Origin: Bifidobacterium pseudolongum subsp. globosum | GTDB lineage: Bacteria > Actinomycetota > Actinomycetes > Actinomycetales > Bifidobacteriaceae | Assembly (NCBI RefSeq): GCF_004155535.1 | Contig: NZ_RYUH01000010.1 | Span: 310,001-374,000 of the forward strand | Length of the DNA: 64,000 bases | Reading direction: 5' to 3' | In this document: positions 10,945 through 19,638 of the stretch, piece by piece | How the letters are laid out: the number at the start of each line of letters is the position of its first letter | How positions within the stretch are numbered: the stretch's first letter is position 1 | Translations under genes and position numbers: made by a program | The notes under the pieces: model-generated | What the model was told of the DNA's origin: nothing | What the model saw: the letters and a program-made list of their open reading frames with translations, nothing else | Database searches by the model: none

Positions 10945-11533
10945 TGAACGTGGCCTGCGCTTTCGTCAATCCATCGAACACGATCGATTCGGCGGCGTCG
11001 GCGCCGTCGGCGAGGAATTCGGGCAGCTGCTTGCGCTGGGCGGCGTTGAATTCGCCGAGCACCCAGTTGATCGTGTTGTCGTGCGCATCGCCCGAGCGGC
11101 TCGCATGCCCGACTCCCATGCGCACACGCGCATAGTCGGGGGTGTGCAGGCAGCGGTCGATGGATTTGATGCCATTGTGGCCGCCCGCCGAACCGCCCGA
11201 CTTGAGTTTGATGCGGCCGAACTCGAGGTCCATGTCGTCGTGGATGACGATGATATGGTCGGTGTTGATGCGGTAATAGTCGCGAATCGAGGCGACGGCG
11301 TTGCCTGAATCGTTCATGTAGGTCAGCGGCTTGCACAGGAACATCTTGACGTTGCTCCCATTGAGCGCCATGACGCCTTTGCCCAGATCGGCCAGCCCCT
11401 TGTGGTTGGCGAAGTGCACGCTCCAGCGTTGGGCGAGCTCGTTGACGGTCATGAAGCCGATGTTATGGCGTGTGCCACGGTATTTCGCCCCGGGGTTGCC
11501 CAGACCGACGATGAGCCAGTAATCGGAAGCCAT
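10934..11533 (-). CDS. pth: Peptidyl-tRNA hydrolase
   Basis: A 199-residue monomeric enzyme that frees tRNA from prematurely released peptidyl-tRNA. Family marks are VGLGNPGAKYRGTRHNIGF at the N terminus, which holds the catalytic His and the tRNA-acceptor Asn, the CKPLTYMNDSG motif, the conserved Asp in VIHDDMDLEFG, and GGSAGGHNGIKSI. All catalytic residues are present. It lies directly upstream of, and overlaps, mfd. That pth-mfd order is common in actinobacteria and Firmicutes. Confidence 0.97.
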   Translation of the reverse strand: MASDYWLIVGLGNPGAKYRGTRHNIGFMTVNELAQRWSVHFANHKGLADLGKGVMALNGSNVKMFLCKPLTYMNDSGNAVASIRDYYRINTDHIIVIHDDMDLEFGRIKLKSGGSAGGHNGIKSIDRCLHTPDYARVRMGVGHASRSGDAHDNTINWVLGEFNAAQRKQLPEFLADGADAAESIVFDGLTKAQATFNAR

Positions 11534-11619
11534 GTCATCCTCTTTTCGTGTGCTGTGGGGCGCGCGTGCCCCCTGTGTTCCATACGGGTGGTATGCGGGT
11601 GCTCCCCGCTCCTGTGGCG

Positions 11620-12129
11620 CTACAGGGCGTATGACCAGAACCCCACATCGTGCAATGTGCCTTTGGAATCATACGCCGCCTGCGGCAACAGGCCATAGCG
11701 GGTGAAGCCGAAGCGCTCCATGAGGCCGCTCGAGGCAGCGTTGTCAGCGAAGATCACCGTGCACGCCATGCGCATCGCGCGGGCGCGGCATTCGTCGATG
11801 AGCACGCCCAACGCGTATTTGCCGGCGCCACGGCCTTGCCACTGGGGTGTGATGTAGTACGCGAGCGAACAGATGCCATCGTAGCCGGGGCGCGGGTTGA
11901 AGGCGCTGATGGCCGCGAATCCGATCGGTTCGGCGGTGTCGCCGGCGCCCGCATCGATGACGAAGACGACGTACGGCGTCTGGAAGGAGTCGAGCCACGC
12001 CTTGCGCTGTTCGGTGGTGACAGGTTCCGTGTCAGCGGTGGAGCCGCCCCGGATGATGGCAGCATTGTAGATATCGGTGAGCGCAGGCAAATCTGCGTCG
12101 GTGGCCACATGGTACGAATAATCTGTCAT
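11620..12129 (-). CDS. GNAT family N-acetyltransferase
   Basis: A 169-residue acetyl-CoA-dependent acetyltransferase resembling the phosphinothricin N-acetyltransferase (Pat/YncA) subgroup. YIT.QWQGRGAGKYAL (about residues 92-107) is the acetyl-CoA pyrophosphate-binding Q/RxxGxG/A motif, followed by CTVIFADNAASSGLMERFGF and a Leu/Pro-rich end. The substrate is unknown; relatives acetylate methionine sulfoximine or other amino acid analogues. It is monocistronic, separated from pth by 86 bases and from the UPF0182 gene by a hairpin. Confidence 0.85.
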   Translation of the reverse strand: MTDYSYHVATDADLPALTDIYNAAIIRGGSTADTEPVTTEQRKAWLDSFQTPYVVFVIDAGAGDTAEPIGFAAISAFNPRPGYDGICSLAYYITPQWQGRGAGKYALGVLIDECRARAMRMACTVIFADNAASSGLMERFGFTRYGLLPQAAYDSKGTLHDVGFWSYAL

Positions 12130-12180
12130 ACGCGCCAGTGTAGCGCGCCACTGCCCTGATGCTCGCCGTAGGCGTAGGGT

Positions 12181-12233
12181 ATGCGACAGGCGGGACGCGG
12201 GCCCTGCACGGACCGGCGCCCCGCCTGTCGCAT
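12181..12233. terminator. Inverted repeat between the UPF0182 gene and the GNAT gene
   Basis: ATGCGACAGGCGGG (12181-12194) pairs with CCCGCCTGTCGCAT (12220-12233), a perfect 14-bp stem with a GC-rich 25-base interior that can also pair partly. It lies 40 bases upstream in coordinate of the UPF0182 stop, so it is just downstream of that minus-strand gene. Confidence 0.55.
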
Positions 12234-12273
12234 CAGTGGGAATCAGCGTTCACACGCTCTGCTTCCCTACCGT

Positions 12274-15200
12274 TCACTCGAGTTCGAGCGCCTTGTTGAT
12301 GGCCTCCTCGAGTTGCTTCTGCGCTTCGCCATAGGCACTCCAATCGCCGCTCTTCATCGCCTTGTCGGAGTCCTTCATCGCCTGGGCCGCATCGTTGAGC
12401 GCGGATTTGAGCGCCGCGGAATCCTTCGACGCGGAACCGCCCGGCTCCGGCTTCTCATCACTGCCGGCACTGGGCTCCTTGCCCTGCTGGTCGCCCTGCG
12501 TGTTCGCGGCGTCGCCTGCGGAGGCGCCGGAATTGCCGCCGAACACCTGGTCCAGTGCCTCGTCGAGCGTATTGGCGAAACCGACCTGGTCGCCGAACGC
12601 CACAAGCACCTTCTTGAGCAGCGGATAGCTGGTAGCGCCGGAGGACTTGACATACACCGGTTCCACATACACCAGTCCACCGCCAAGCGGCAATGTGAGC
12701 AGGTTGCCACGTTCCACCTGTGTGGAGCCCGATTGCAGCAGGTTGAGCTCCTTCGACACATCGGCATTCGCGTTGAAGTTGTTCTGCGCCTGCCCCGGGC
12801 CCGGCACATTGGAGTCCTTGGGCAGCTCCTGCAGGCGGATTGTGCCGTAATCCGGCCCCTTCACACCCTTGGTGCGCCCCGCGTCGGAATCCACCGAAAG
12901 GAATCCGGTGAGGATCTCACGCGTGCTCGCACCGGCCGGGATGTACGACGAGGTCAGTGAGAATACCGGCTGCTGCGAGCCACCCGTCTGCAAGGTCAGG
13001 TAGTACGGCGGCTGCAGCACGTCGCGTGCCTGCTGTTCCTGGGATTCGGTGGGGTCGACCGGCGTCTGCCAGAAATCCTCACCCGAGAAGAACTGGTTCG
13101 CCTGGGTCACATGGTACTTGGCGAGCAGCTGACGCTGCACCTTGAAGATGCCCTCCGGGTAGCGCATATGCGCCATGAGCTCGCCCGAGATCTCCGACAT
13201 CGAGTGGTACTGGCCGGGGAAGATCTTCTGCCACGCCTTGAGCACCGGGTCCTGATCGTCCCACGTGTACAGGTCCACCGAACCGTCGTACGCGTCGACC
13301 GTCGCCTTGACCGAATTGCGGATGTAGTTCGCCTGCTTGTTGCCGAGCTCCTGCACCGAATCCGAGCTCAACGTCGTCGAATCCTGCGTGGCGGAAGCGA
13401 GGTCGGTCATCTGTGCGTACGGGTACTGGTCGGACGTCGTGTAGCCGTCGATGACCCACTTCACGCGGCCATCCACAACGGCCGGGTAGACACGGCCGTC
13501 GAGGGTGAGGTACGGCGCCACCTTGGCCACGCGCTCGCGCGGGGAACGGTCGTAGAGGATCTGCGACTCGGGCGTGACGCGGTCGGAGAACAGGATCTGG
13601 TCGGAGCCGAAGCGGATCGCGTAGAGCAGCCGGGCGAACATGTTGCCCACATTCGGGCCGCCGTCGCCCTTGAATGTGGTAACCGCGCCTTCGCTACCGC
13701 TCGTCGGGTAGTCGAACTCCCAGGAACGCTCGCCTTCCGGCGCGCCGACGATCGAGTATTCCGGCGCATTGGGCGAGAAGTAGATGCGCGGCTCGTAATG
13801 CTGAGTCTCGGTCAGGTACCCCTGCGTGGGGATGCCGTATTCGAAGAACTCCGGCTGGCCGTCGCTCGTCACGCGGTTGCCGTAGGCGGCCACCACACCA
13901 TAGCCATGCGTGTACACCGTGTGGTCGTTGACCCAATTGCGGTTGTCATTGCCCGAAAGGTCCATCTCGCGGGCGGCGATCACTGTGTCCTGGTTCACCC
14001 CGTCGATGTCGTATTTGTCCACGGCAAGCGTGTCGGCGAACGTATAGTACTGCTTCATCTGCTGCAGCTGGCGGAACGTGGGCGCCACAATCTGCGGGTC
14101 GAGCAGGCGGATCTGCGCGGTCGTCTCGGCGTCCTTCTGCAGCGCGCCTTCGGTGCCCTTCGTCGTAGCCTTGTATTCCTCGGTCTGCACGGCATCAAGC
14201 CCGTAGGCGGCGCGCGTGGCATCGATGTTGCGCTGGATGTACGTCGATTCCATCTCCTGCGCGTTCGGATTGACACGGAAGCGCTGCAGCAGCATGGGCC
14301 ACAGCGTGGACAGCAGCAGCGACAGGACGACGGCCGAAGCGACGGCGATGGCCGGCACGCGCCACGCCTTCCACGCGGTGACGAACCCGGCGGAACGGCC
14401 GCCGCCATCCTCGTCGAACAGGCGCGTGCGCATGAGCCAGATGCCGAGCACCACGCCGACGATCACCGTGATCGCCGCCATGATGATGATCACCGGGATG
14501 TGCGCATGCACCGTCGTATAGGTGGCGCCGGTGATGCGGTCTCCCTGCGCGGTCATCGTCGAGAAGATCGACAGCACCTGATTGGCCGCCCACGAGACCA
14601 TCCACAGCATGAACCAGATGGCGATCTGCCGGCGTGCGCGCGTCGTCATCGCGAACAGGCCGCGCCCATGGACCGGCATACGGAACCGGATGCCGCCCAT
14701 CGCGATGTGCGTGCCAATCGAGAACACGAGCGCGACGACGAGCAGCAGCGACAGGCCCGACAACAGCAGCGACAGGCCGGGCAGCACAAACACGTAGAAC
14801 CCGTTGTCGATGCCGAACTGCGGGTCGGACACACCGAACGATTCGCCGTTGAACATCAGGAGGATCTCGGTCCAATTGGCGTTGAACCGCGAGCCGAACA
14901 TGAGGCCGGCGACGAGCGAGACCACGATGGCCACACGCCGCGCCGTCTTCGAACTCACCGATTTGCCCACTTCAATCGTGTCGCCATGGATGCGAATCGT
15001 GGAGCCGTCGGAGTACGCGGGCCGGGCACGGATCGCGAGCGTGGCGGAGATGAAGGTGACCAGCACCATGAGCGCCGCATACGCGAGCCACAGGCCCACG
15101 CGCGTGCCCAGCAGCGTCCACACGATGCTCTGGAACCCAAGTTGGGAATACCACATGACGTCGGTGGCGAAGTTGGCGACGGCGAAGAACAACGCCACCA

Positions 15201-15447
15201 CCACGGCGATCACCGCCACTACCGCGATCAGCACGCGGGAGCCACGGCCATGCGACGGCCGTTTGGCCTGGCGGGTGATGCGCGGCGCGCCCGTGGGCGG
15301 CTTGGTGCCCGAACCGGCCGCGGCGTGGGCTTCGTCGCCGTTGGTTTCGATGTCGATGATGACCGGCTCGTCATCATCCTTCTGGTTGGAGGGTTTGCGC
15401 GACCCCGGCGTAGCGCCGAACAAAGGTCCGAAATCGAAAAAAGACAT
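12274..15447 (-). CDS. UPF0182 family large membrane protein
   Basis: A 1057-residue protein of the UPF0182 (COG1615) family, conserved in actinobacteria and cyanobacteria and without a defined function. A charged N-terminal segment is followed by about seven transmembrane helices between residues ~70 and 385. A long extracytoplasmic region follows, containing the family block NDHTVYTHGYGVV and the FEYGIPTQGYLTETQHYEPRIYF stretch. The last ~100 residues are Ser/Gly/Glu-rich and end in a predicted coiled segment. Length and layout are normal. The gene appears monocistronic with its own downstream hairpin. Confidence 0.93.
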   Translation of the reverse strand: MSFFDFGPLFGATPGSRKPSNQKDDDEPVIIDIETNGDEAHAAAGSGTKPPTGAPRITRQAKRPSHGRGSRVLIAVVAVIAVVVALFFAVANFATDVMWYSQLGFQSIVWTLLGTRVGLWLAYAALMVLVTFISATLAIRARPAYSDGSTIRIHGDTIEVGKSVSSKTARRVAIVVSLVAGLMFGSRFNANWTEILLMFNGESFGVSDPQFGIDNGFYVFVLPGLSLLLSGLSLLLVVALVFSIGTHIAMGGIRFRMPVHGRGLFAMTTRARRQIAIWFMLWMVSWAANQVLSIFSTMTAQGDRITGATYTTVHAHIPVIIIMAAITVIVGVVLGIWLMRTRLFDEDGGGRSAGFVTAWKAWRVPAIAVASAVVLSLLLSTLWPMLLQRFRVNPNAQEMESTYIQRNIDATRAAYGLDAVQTEEYKATTKGTEGALQKDAETTAQIRLLDPQIVAPTFRQLQQMKQYYTFADTLAVDKYDIDGVNQDTVIAAREMDLSGNDNRNWVNDHTVYTHGYGVVAAYGNRVTSDGQPEFFEYGIPTQGYLTETQHYEPRIYFSPNAPEYSIVGAPEGERSWEFDYPTSGSEGAVTTFKGDGGPNVGNMFARLLYAIRFGSDQILFSDRVTPESQILYDRSPRERVAKVAPYLTLDGRVYPAVVDGRVKWVIDGYTTSDQYPYAQMTDLASATQDSTTLSSDSVQELGNKQANYIRNSVKATVDAYDGSVDLYTWDDQDPVLKAWQKIFPGQYHSMSEISGELMAHMRYPEGIFKVQRQLLAKYHVTQANQFFSGEDFWQTPVDPTESQEQQARDVLQPPYYLTLQTGGSQQPVFSLTSSYIPAGASTREILTGFLSVDSDAGRTKGVKGPDYGTIRLQELPKDSNVPGPGQAQNNFNANADVSKELNLLQSGSTQVERGNLLTLPLGGGLVYVEPVYVKSSGATSYPLLKKVLVAFGDQVGFANTLDEALDQVFGGNSGASAGDAANTQGDQQGKEPSAGSDEKPEPGGSASKDSAALKSALNDAAQAMKDSDKAMKSGDWSAYGEAQKQLEEAINKALELE

Positions 15448-15602
15448 TCGTTCAGCTTACTGGAATACCGCGAACGGCATCAAGCGCCATGCACATTCTT
15501 CCATCAATACTCCATAATTCGCCACATCCAGGGAGCGCGCGCCGCCTTGTCGCGACTCATTACACTGGTAGCAACGGACGCAAGACCAATCAAGGAGGGG
15601 CC

Positions 15603-16883
15603 ATGGCGCAGCAACAGGCGAACAGGCACGGCAGTGAACAGCGGCATCGCACGCACGCATGGATCGCCATCGTGGCCACCGTGGTCGCCCTCATGCTGGC
15701 GGTCGGCGCCATATGGTGGGTGTGGGCACACCATGCCCACACCCCGCGCCCTCAGGCCACCACACCAGCGCTGACAGCCACCCCCAGTGTCACGCCAAGC
15801 GGTTCCCCCAGCGGCGCCGCGCCGACCGCATCCCCCAGCCCGACTGCAGCAGACCGAGCCCAGAAGATCGTGGATGGCATGAGCCTCGACGAGCGCGCGG
15901 CGCAACTGGTCATGACGCCACTGGCCGCAGGCACCGACACGTCGGCAATCCGCGCACTGATCGCCGACGAGCATGTCGGTTCCGTCATCCTGATGGGCAA
16001 TTGGACGAACGGCGTGGCCGGAGTGCGCGAAGCCACCGAGATGCTGCAGTCCTATGCTGACGGCCCCACGCGCGTGCTCGTGGCCACCGATCAGGAAGGC
16101 GGCCAAGTGCAGCACCTGCAGGGGCCGGGGTTCGAGACCATGCCGAGCGAGGTCACGCAGGGGACGATGGCCTTCGCCGACCTGCAGGCAGCGAGCCGGG
16201 GCTGGGGCGAACAGCTGCATATGGCCGGTGTGCATGTGGATCTGGCGCCATGCGTGGACACCGTGACGATCGACCGCGCGTCCAACGCTCCGGTCGGCGC
16301 GCTCGACCGCGATTACGGGCTCGACGCCGCGGGCAACGCGCAGCACGCCGCCGCGTTTGTCGAAGGATTGCGTGCCGCCGGCGTGGGCGCGGCGACGAAA
16401 CACTTCCCTGGGCTTGGCGCCGTGACCGGCAATACCGACTTCACAACCGATGGCATCGTCGACACGACGACCACGCGCAACGGCCCGGAAGTGCAGGCGT
16501 TCGCCCAGGCGATCCGCGCCGCCGATCCTGGCATGGTCATGATTTCGCTCGCCACGTACACGGCGATCGACCCCGATGAGCCGGCGGCGTTCTCGCCCAC
16601 CGTCATCGACGGCATGCTGCGCGGTGACATCGGTTATGGCGGCGTCGTCATCTCCGACTCCCTTTCGGCGAGCGCCGTCAGCGCGATTGCCCCCGCTGAG
16701 CTCGGCGTGCGGCTTGTGCAGGCCGGAGGGGACTTGGCCTGTGTGAACGACCCCGCGTTCACGCAGCCGATCCTCGACGGCTTGCGCGCGCGAGCGCGCG
16801 GCGACGCCGCGTTCGCCGAACGGGTGACGCAGTCGGCGCGCCGCGTCGTCGCACTCAAGCTCGCCCTCGGATTGGCGCAGTAG
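15603..16883 (+). CDS. Membrane-anchored glycoside hydrolase family 3 protein (LpqI/NagZ-like)
   Basis: A 426-residue GH3 enzyme. One N-terminal transmembrane helix (about residues 18-40) and a Thr/Pro/Ser-rich linker precede the catalytic barrel, so it acts outside the membrane, probably on cell-wall muropeptides as a beta-N-acetylglucosaminidase. Motifs are ATDQEGGQVQ, KHFPGLG, and the probable nucleophile Asp in VVISDSLS. The His of the Gram-negative NagZ loop (KHFPGHG) is replaced by Leu, as I recall for mycobacterial LpqI-type proteins. The start ATG 15603 follows a strong AAGGAGGGG; the frame extends upstream without a ribosome site. Confidence 0.85.
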   Translation: MAQQQANRHGSEQRHRTHAWIAIVATVVALMLAVGAIWWVWAHHAHTPRPQATTPALTATPSVTPSGSPSGAAPTASPSPTAADRAQKIVDGMSLDERAAQLVMTPLAAGTDTSAIRALIADEHVGSVILMGNWTNGVAGVREATEMLQSYADGPTRVLVATDQEGGQVQHLQGPGFETMPSEVTQGTMAFADLQAASRGWGEQLHMAGVHVDLAPCVDTVTIDRASNAPVGALDRDYGLDAAGNAQHAAAFVEGLRAAGVGAATKHFPGLGAVTGNTDFTTDGIVDTTTTRNGPEVQAFAQAIRAADPGMVMISLATYTAIDPDEPAAFSPTVIDGMLRGDIGYGGVVISDSLSASAVSAIAPAELGVRLVQAGGDLACVNDPAFTQPILDGLRARARGDAAFAERVTQSARRVVALKLALGLAQ

Positions 16884-16889
16884 CGCGCA

Positions 16890-17105
16890 CTAACAGCAGC
16901 AACTGGTGTTGGGGTGCAGCCGCTCGTGCTCCTCGCGCGCCCGCAAGTAGGCGCGCTCGCTGAGCGGCTCCTCACCGGGGTGCTCGCGTGTGAACCGCTC
17001 CACGTAATGCTCGTAGCGCGCTTCGCCGCTGACCTCCCGTGCATACCACACCACGGCGCGCCATGTGCGGGCTACGATGGCGCACAACCGTGCGGGCGCG
17101 CTCAT
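16890..17105 (-). CDS. ybdD: YbdD/YjiX family protein (DUF466), CstA partner
   Basis: A 71-residue basic protein matching DUF466. It has the typical VSGEARYEHYVERF motif, HPGEEPLSERAYLRAREE, and a Cys-rich end (TSCCC). In enterobacteria these proteins (YbdD, YjiX) are encoded directly after cstA/btsT and are needed for pyruvate uptake. Here the ATG overlaps the cstA stop by four bases, so the two are translationally coupled and likely act together. The exact role is unknown; regulation or assembly of the carrier is inferred. Confidence 0.88.
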   Translation of the reverse strand: MSAPARLCAIVARTWRAVVWYAREVSGEARYEHYVERFTREHPGEEPLSERAYLRAREEHERLHPNTSCCC

Positions 17106-19459
17106 CCGAGTTCCGCCCGGCGCGCATGGTGCTGCTCGAACTCGCGCTGGACCTTGCGTTCGAGCCGTGTGGCGATGAGGCCCGAGGGGGCGAACCAGTT
17201 CGACTCGAGGAACGGCTCCTGCGAGGTCAGATGGTCGCCATAGGCACGGGCGCGCACCGTGGAGACAACCGTCTTGACGCCCACGGCCAGGAACGCGGCC
17301 ATCATGACGAGGAAGAACACCGAGAGCACACCGTCGAGGTAGGCGTTCGACAGTGAGGCGTATGCGTTGGCGAGTGCCTCGCCCTCAAGCTGGCCGGAGT
17401 CAATCGAGGCGCGCAATGATGAAGCGGTGGCGAAATACCCAAGCTGCGGATCGAAGATCTTCTCGAAGTCGGCGGTGAACGTGACCGCCACATCCCACGC
17501 CAATGGCACGACGGGGATCCATGCGTACCGTCCCAAGCCGGCTTTGACGACGCAGACGGTGACGAGCATGAAGCAGCCGGCGGCAAGCAGCTGGTTCGAG
17601 ATGCCGAAGATCGGCACCATCGCGTTGATGCCGCCGTTGGCGTCGGAGACGCCCATGTAGAGCATCGTGCCCCACAGGGCGGTGGCGATGAATGTGGTGA
17701 TCAGGTTGCCGGGGCGCCATGTGGGGTCGGCGAATTTCCTGAGTTTGCGCACGTTGCCCAGCAGGTCGCCGATCTGATAGCGGGCCACACGGGTGCCGTT
17801 GTCGACGGTGGTGAGGATGAAGAGCGCTTCGAACATGATTGCGAAGTGGTACCAGAACGCCATGGAGCCCTCCCCGCCCAGATAGGATGTGAGGAAGTTC
17901 GCCATGCCGATCGCGAATGTCGTCGCACCGCCCGTGCGTGAGACGAGTGTCTCCTCGCCCACGTCGTGCGCGGCCGCGTCAAGCGCCTCGGCGCCCATGT
18001 ACACGGTGCCGCCGGATTGCCATTCCACGCGCATGCGTTGGCCTTCGATGTTCTGCACATCCATCCGGCTCACCGCGGCCGCCGCGTTCTGCTCGGGGCT
18101 CGCGGAGGCGGAGTAGGCGCTACCGGCCGTCGCCTCGATCTGCGCGGGTGACATGTTCATCGAGAAATACACGCCTTGGCTGATGGTGATGGCCGCGATG
18201 AGCGCGATGATGGCGGTGAACGACTCGACGAGCATCGAGCCATAGCCGATCATGCGGATCTGGTTCTCCTTCTCGATCGCCTTGGGGGTCAATCCGGAGG
18301 AGACAGCACCATGGAAACCAGACAAGGCGCCGCACGCGATGGTGATGAACAGGAACGGGAACAGGTTGCCCGAGAACGTGGGGCCGTTGGAGCGCGATGC
18401 GAGCGTGGTGAGCGCCGGCACCTGCACCTGTGGGTTCGCGATGACCACGCCGATGACGAGCAGGGCGAGCGTGCCGATCTTCATGAGGGTGGACAGGTAA
18501 TCGCGCGGGGTGACGAGCAGCCAATGCGGCAACGCGGCGGCGGCGAACGAGTAGAGCACGAGCGCCACCACGAGCTGCTTGGCGTTGAGTGTGAAGATCG
18601 GCGCGAGCACCGGGTTCGCAGCGATCATGCCGCCGCCGACGATCGCGAGCACGAGCAGCACGAAGCCGAGAATCGTCGTTTCGATCACACGGCCCGGGCG
18701 CAGGAACCGCTCGTAGCAGCCCATGATCAGGGCGATCGGGATCGTCATACCGAGCGAGAACACCGCCCACGGCGACGACGCCATCGCCTTGATTGCCACG
18801 AGCGCGAGGAACGCCATCGCGATGGCGGTGACGACGACAAGGAACACGGAGATGATGAGGCCGCCGACCTTGCCCATCTCGTCGGTGGCCATCTGACCGA
18901 ATGACCGGCCGCGGCGTTTGGCGGAGATCCAGAGCATGAGCATGTCCTGCACGGCACCGGCGAAGATGACGCCGAGGATGATCCACAGCACGCTCGGCAG
19001 ATAGCCCATCTGCGCGGCGAGGATCGGGCCGACGAGCGGGCCGGCGCCCGAAATCGCGGCGAAATGCTGGCCGAAGAGCACGCGGCGGTCCGCGCGTTCG
19101 AAATTCGCGCCGTCCTGCACGCGTTCGGCCGCGGTGGCATTGGCGTCGTCGGTGCGCATGATCTTGATCTGGATGTAATACGCGTAGAACCGGTAGGCGA
19201 TCGCATACGAGCTCAGGGCCACCACAACGAACCAGATGGCGCTGATCTGCTCGCCGCGCGCAATGGCAAGCACCGACCACGCCAAGGCGCAGACGATGGC
19301 GATGGCCGCCCACAGCAACGCCTTGGGCCATGTCCATACCATCTTCGGCTTGATGCCGACGGGCAGGCCGGATGAATTGCGGATGATGCGCGCCTCTTCC
19401 TCCGTGGTATACGCCGTCTGTGGCGCAGGTTGCGATGCCGCTGGTGTCGCGGTGGTCAT
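17102..19459 (-). CDS. cstA: Carbon starvation protein CstA (pyruvate/peptide transporter)
   Basis: A 785-residue polytopic membrane protein with around 16-18 helices. It contains the CstA N-terminal domain (AISGAGPLVGPILAAQMGYLPSVLWI is diagnostic, followed by GRSFGQMATDEMG) and the C-terminal CstA_5TM domain. Relatives import pyruvate by proton symport, and peptide uptake has also been proposed. A polar loop of about 100 residues (roughly residues 445-545) is probably extracytoplasmic. The start ATG 19459 has a strong GGAGG; the longer frame lacks support. It is followed by ybdD with a 4-base overlap. Two palindromes in the upstream region may be operators. Confidence 0.93.
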   Translation of the reverse strand: MTTATPAASQPAPQTAYTTEEEARIIRNSSGLPVGIKPKMVWTWPKALLWAAIAIVCALAWSVLAIARGEQISAIWFVVVALSSYAIAYRFYAYYIQIKIMRTDDANATAAERVQDGANFERADRRVLFGQHFAAISGAGPLVGPILAAQMGYLPSVLWIILGVIFAGAVQDMLMLWISAKRRGRSFGQMATDEMGKVGGLIISVFLVVVTAIAMAFLALVAIKAMASSPWAVFSLGMTIPIALIMGCYERFLRPGRVIETTILGFVLLVLAIVGGGMIAANPVLAPIFTLNAKQLVVALVLYSFAAAALPHWLLVTPRDYLSTLMKIGTLALLVIGVVIANPQVQVPALTTLASRSNGPTFSGNLFPFLFITIACGALSGFHGAVSSGLTPKAIEKENQIRMIGYGSMLVESFTAIIALIAAITISQGVYFSMNMSPAQIEATAGSAYSASASPEQNAAAAVSRMDVQNIEGQRMRVEWQSGGTVYMGAEALDAAAHDVGEETLVSRTGGATTFAIGMANFLTSYLGGEGSMAFWYHFAIMFEALFILTTVDNGTRVARYQIGDLLGNVRKLRKFADPTWRPGNLITTFIATALWGTMLYMGVSDANGGINAMVPIFGISNQLLAAGCFMLVTVCVVKAGLGRYAWIPVVPLAWDVAVTFTADFEKIFDPQLGYFATASSLRASIDSGQLEGEALANAYASLSNAYLDGVLSVFFLVMMAAFLAVGVKTVVSTVRARAYGDHLTSQEPFLESNWFAPSGLIATRLERKVQREFEQHHARRAELG

Positions 19460-19563
19460 CGTGGAGCCTCCTTGGTTCTTCTCCGGGTGCAACAAGCGGC
19501 GGCCGTCCCGCCTCTCCCGCAAGGCGGCCGCCGTGCGCAATACAGTAAGAACCACGGATTACG

Positions 19564-19576
19564 ACACTTTTCGTGT
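19564..19576. promoter_or_regulatory. Short palindrome upstream of cstA
   Basis: ACAC-TTTTC-GTGT, a perfect 4-bp-arm inverted repeat 105 bases before the cstA start. It is weak alone but lies next to a better palindrome at 19593. Confidence 0.25.
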
Positions 19577-19592
19577 TCCAGCATATGGACGG

Positions 19593-19612
19593 ATTTCACC
19601 ACAAGGTGAAAT
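19593..19612. promoter_or_regulatory. Operator-like palindrome upstream of cstA
   Basis: ATTTCACC-ACAA-GGTGAAAT has perfect 8-bp arms and sits 134 bases before the cstA start and 27 bases after the stop of the ABC exporter gene. No T tract follows on the minus strand, so an operator for cstA is more likely than a terminator for the exporter. The cognate regulator is not identifiable. Confidence 0.4.
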
Positions 19613-19638
19613 AGCGGCCTACTCCGCCGCCCGTGGCC

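Noticed and set aside
13111-15774. 887-codon frame antisense to the UPF0182 gene
   Set aside because: Antisense to a conserved family member, Arg/His-rich, without recognisable domains.
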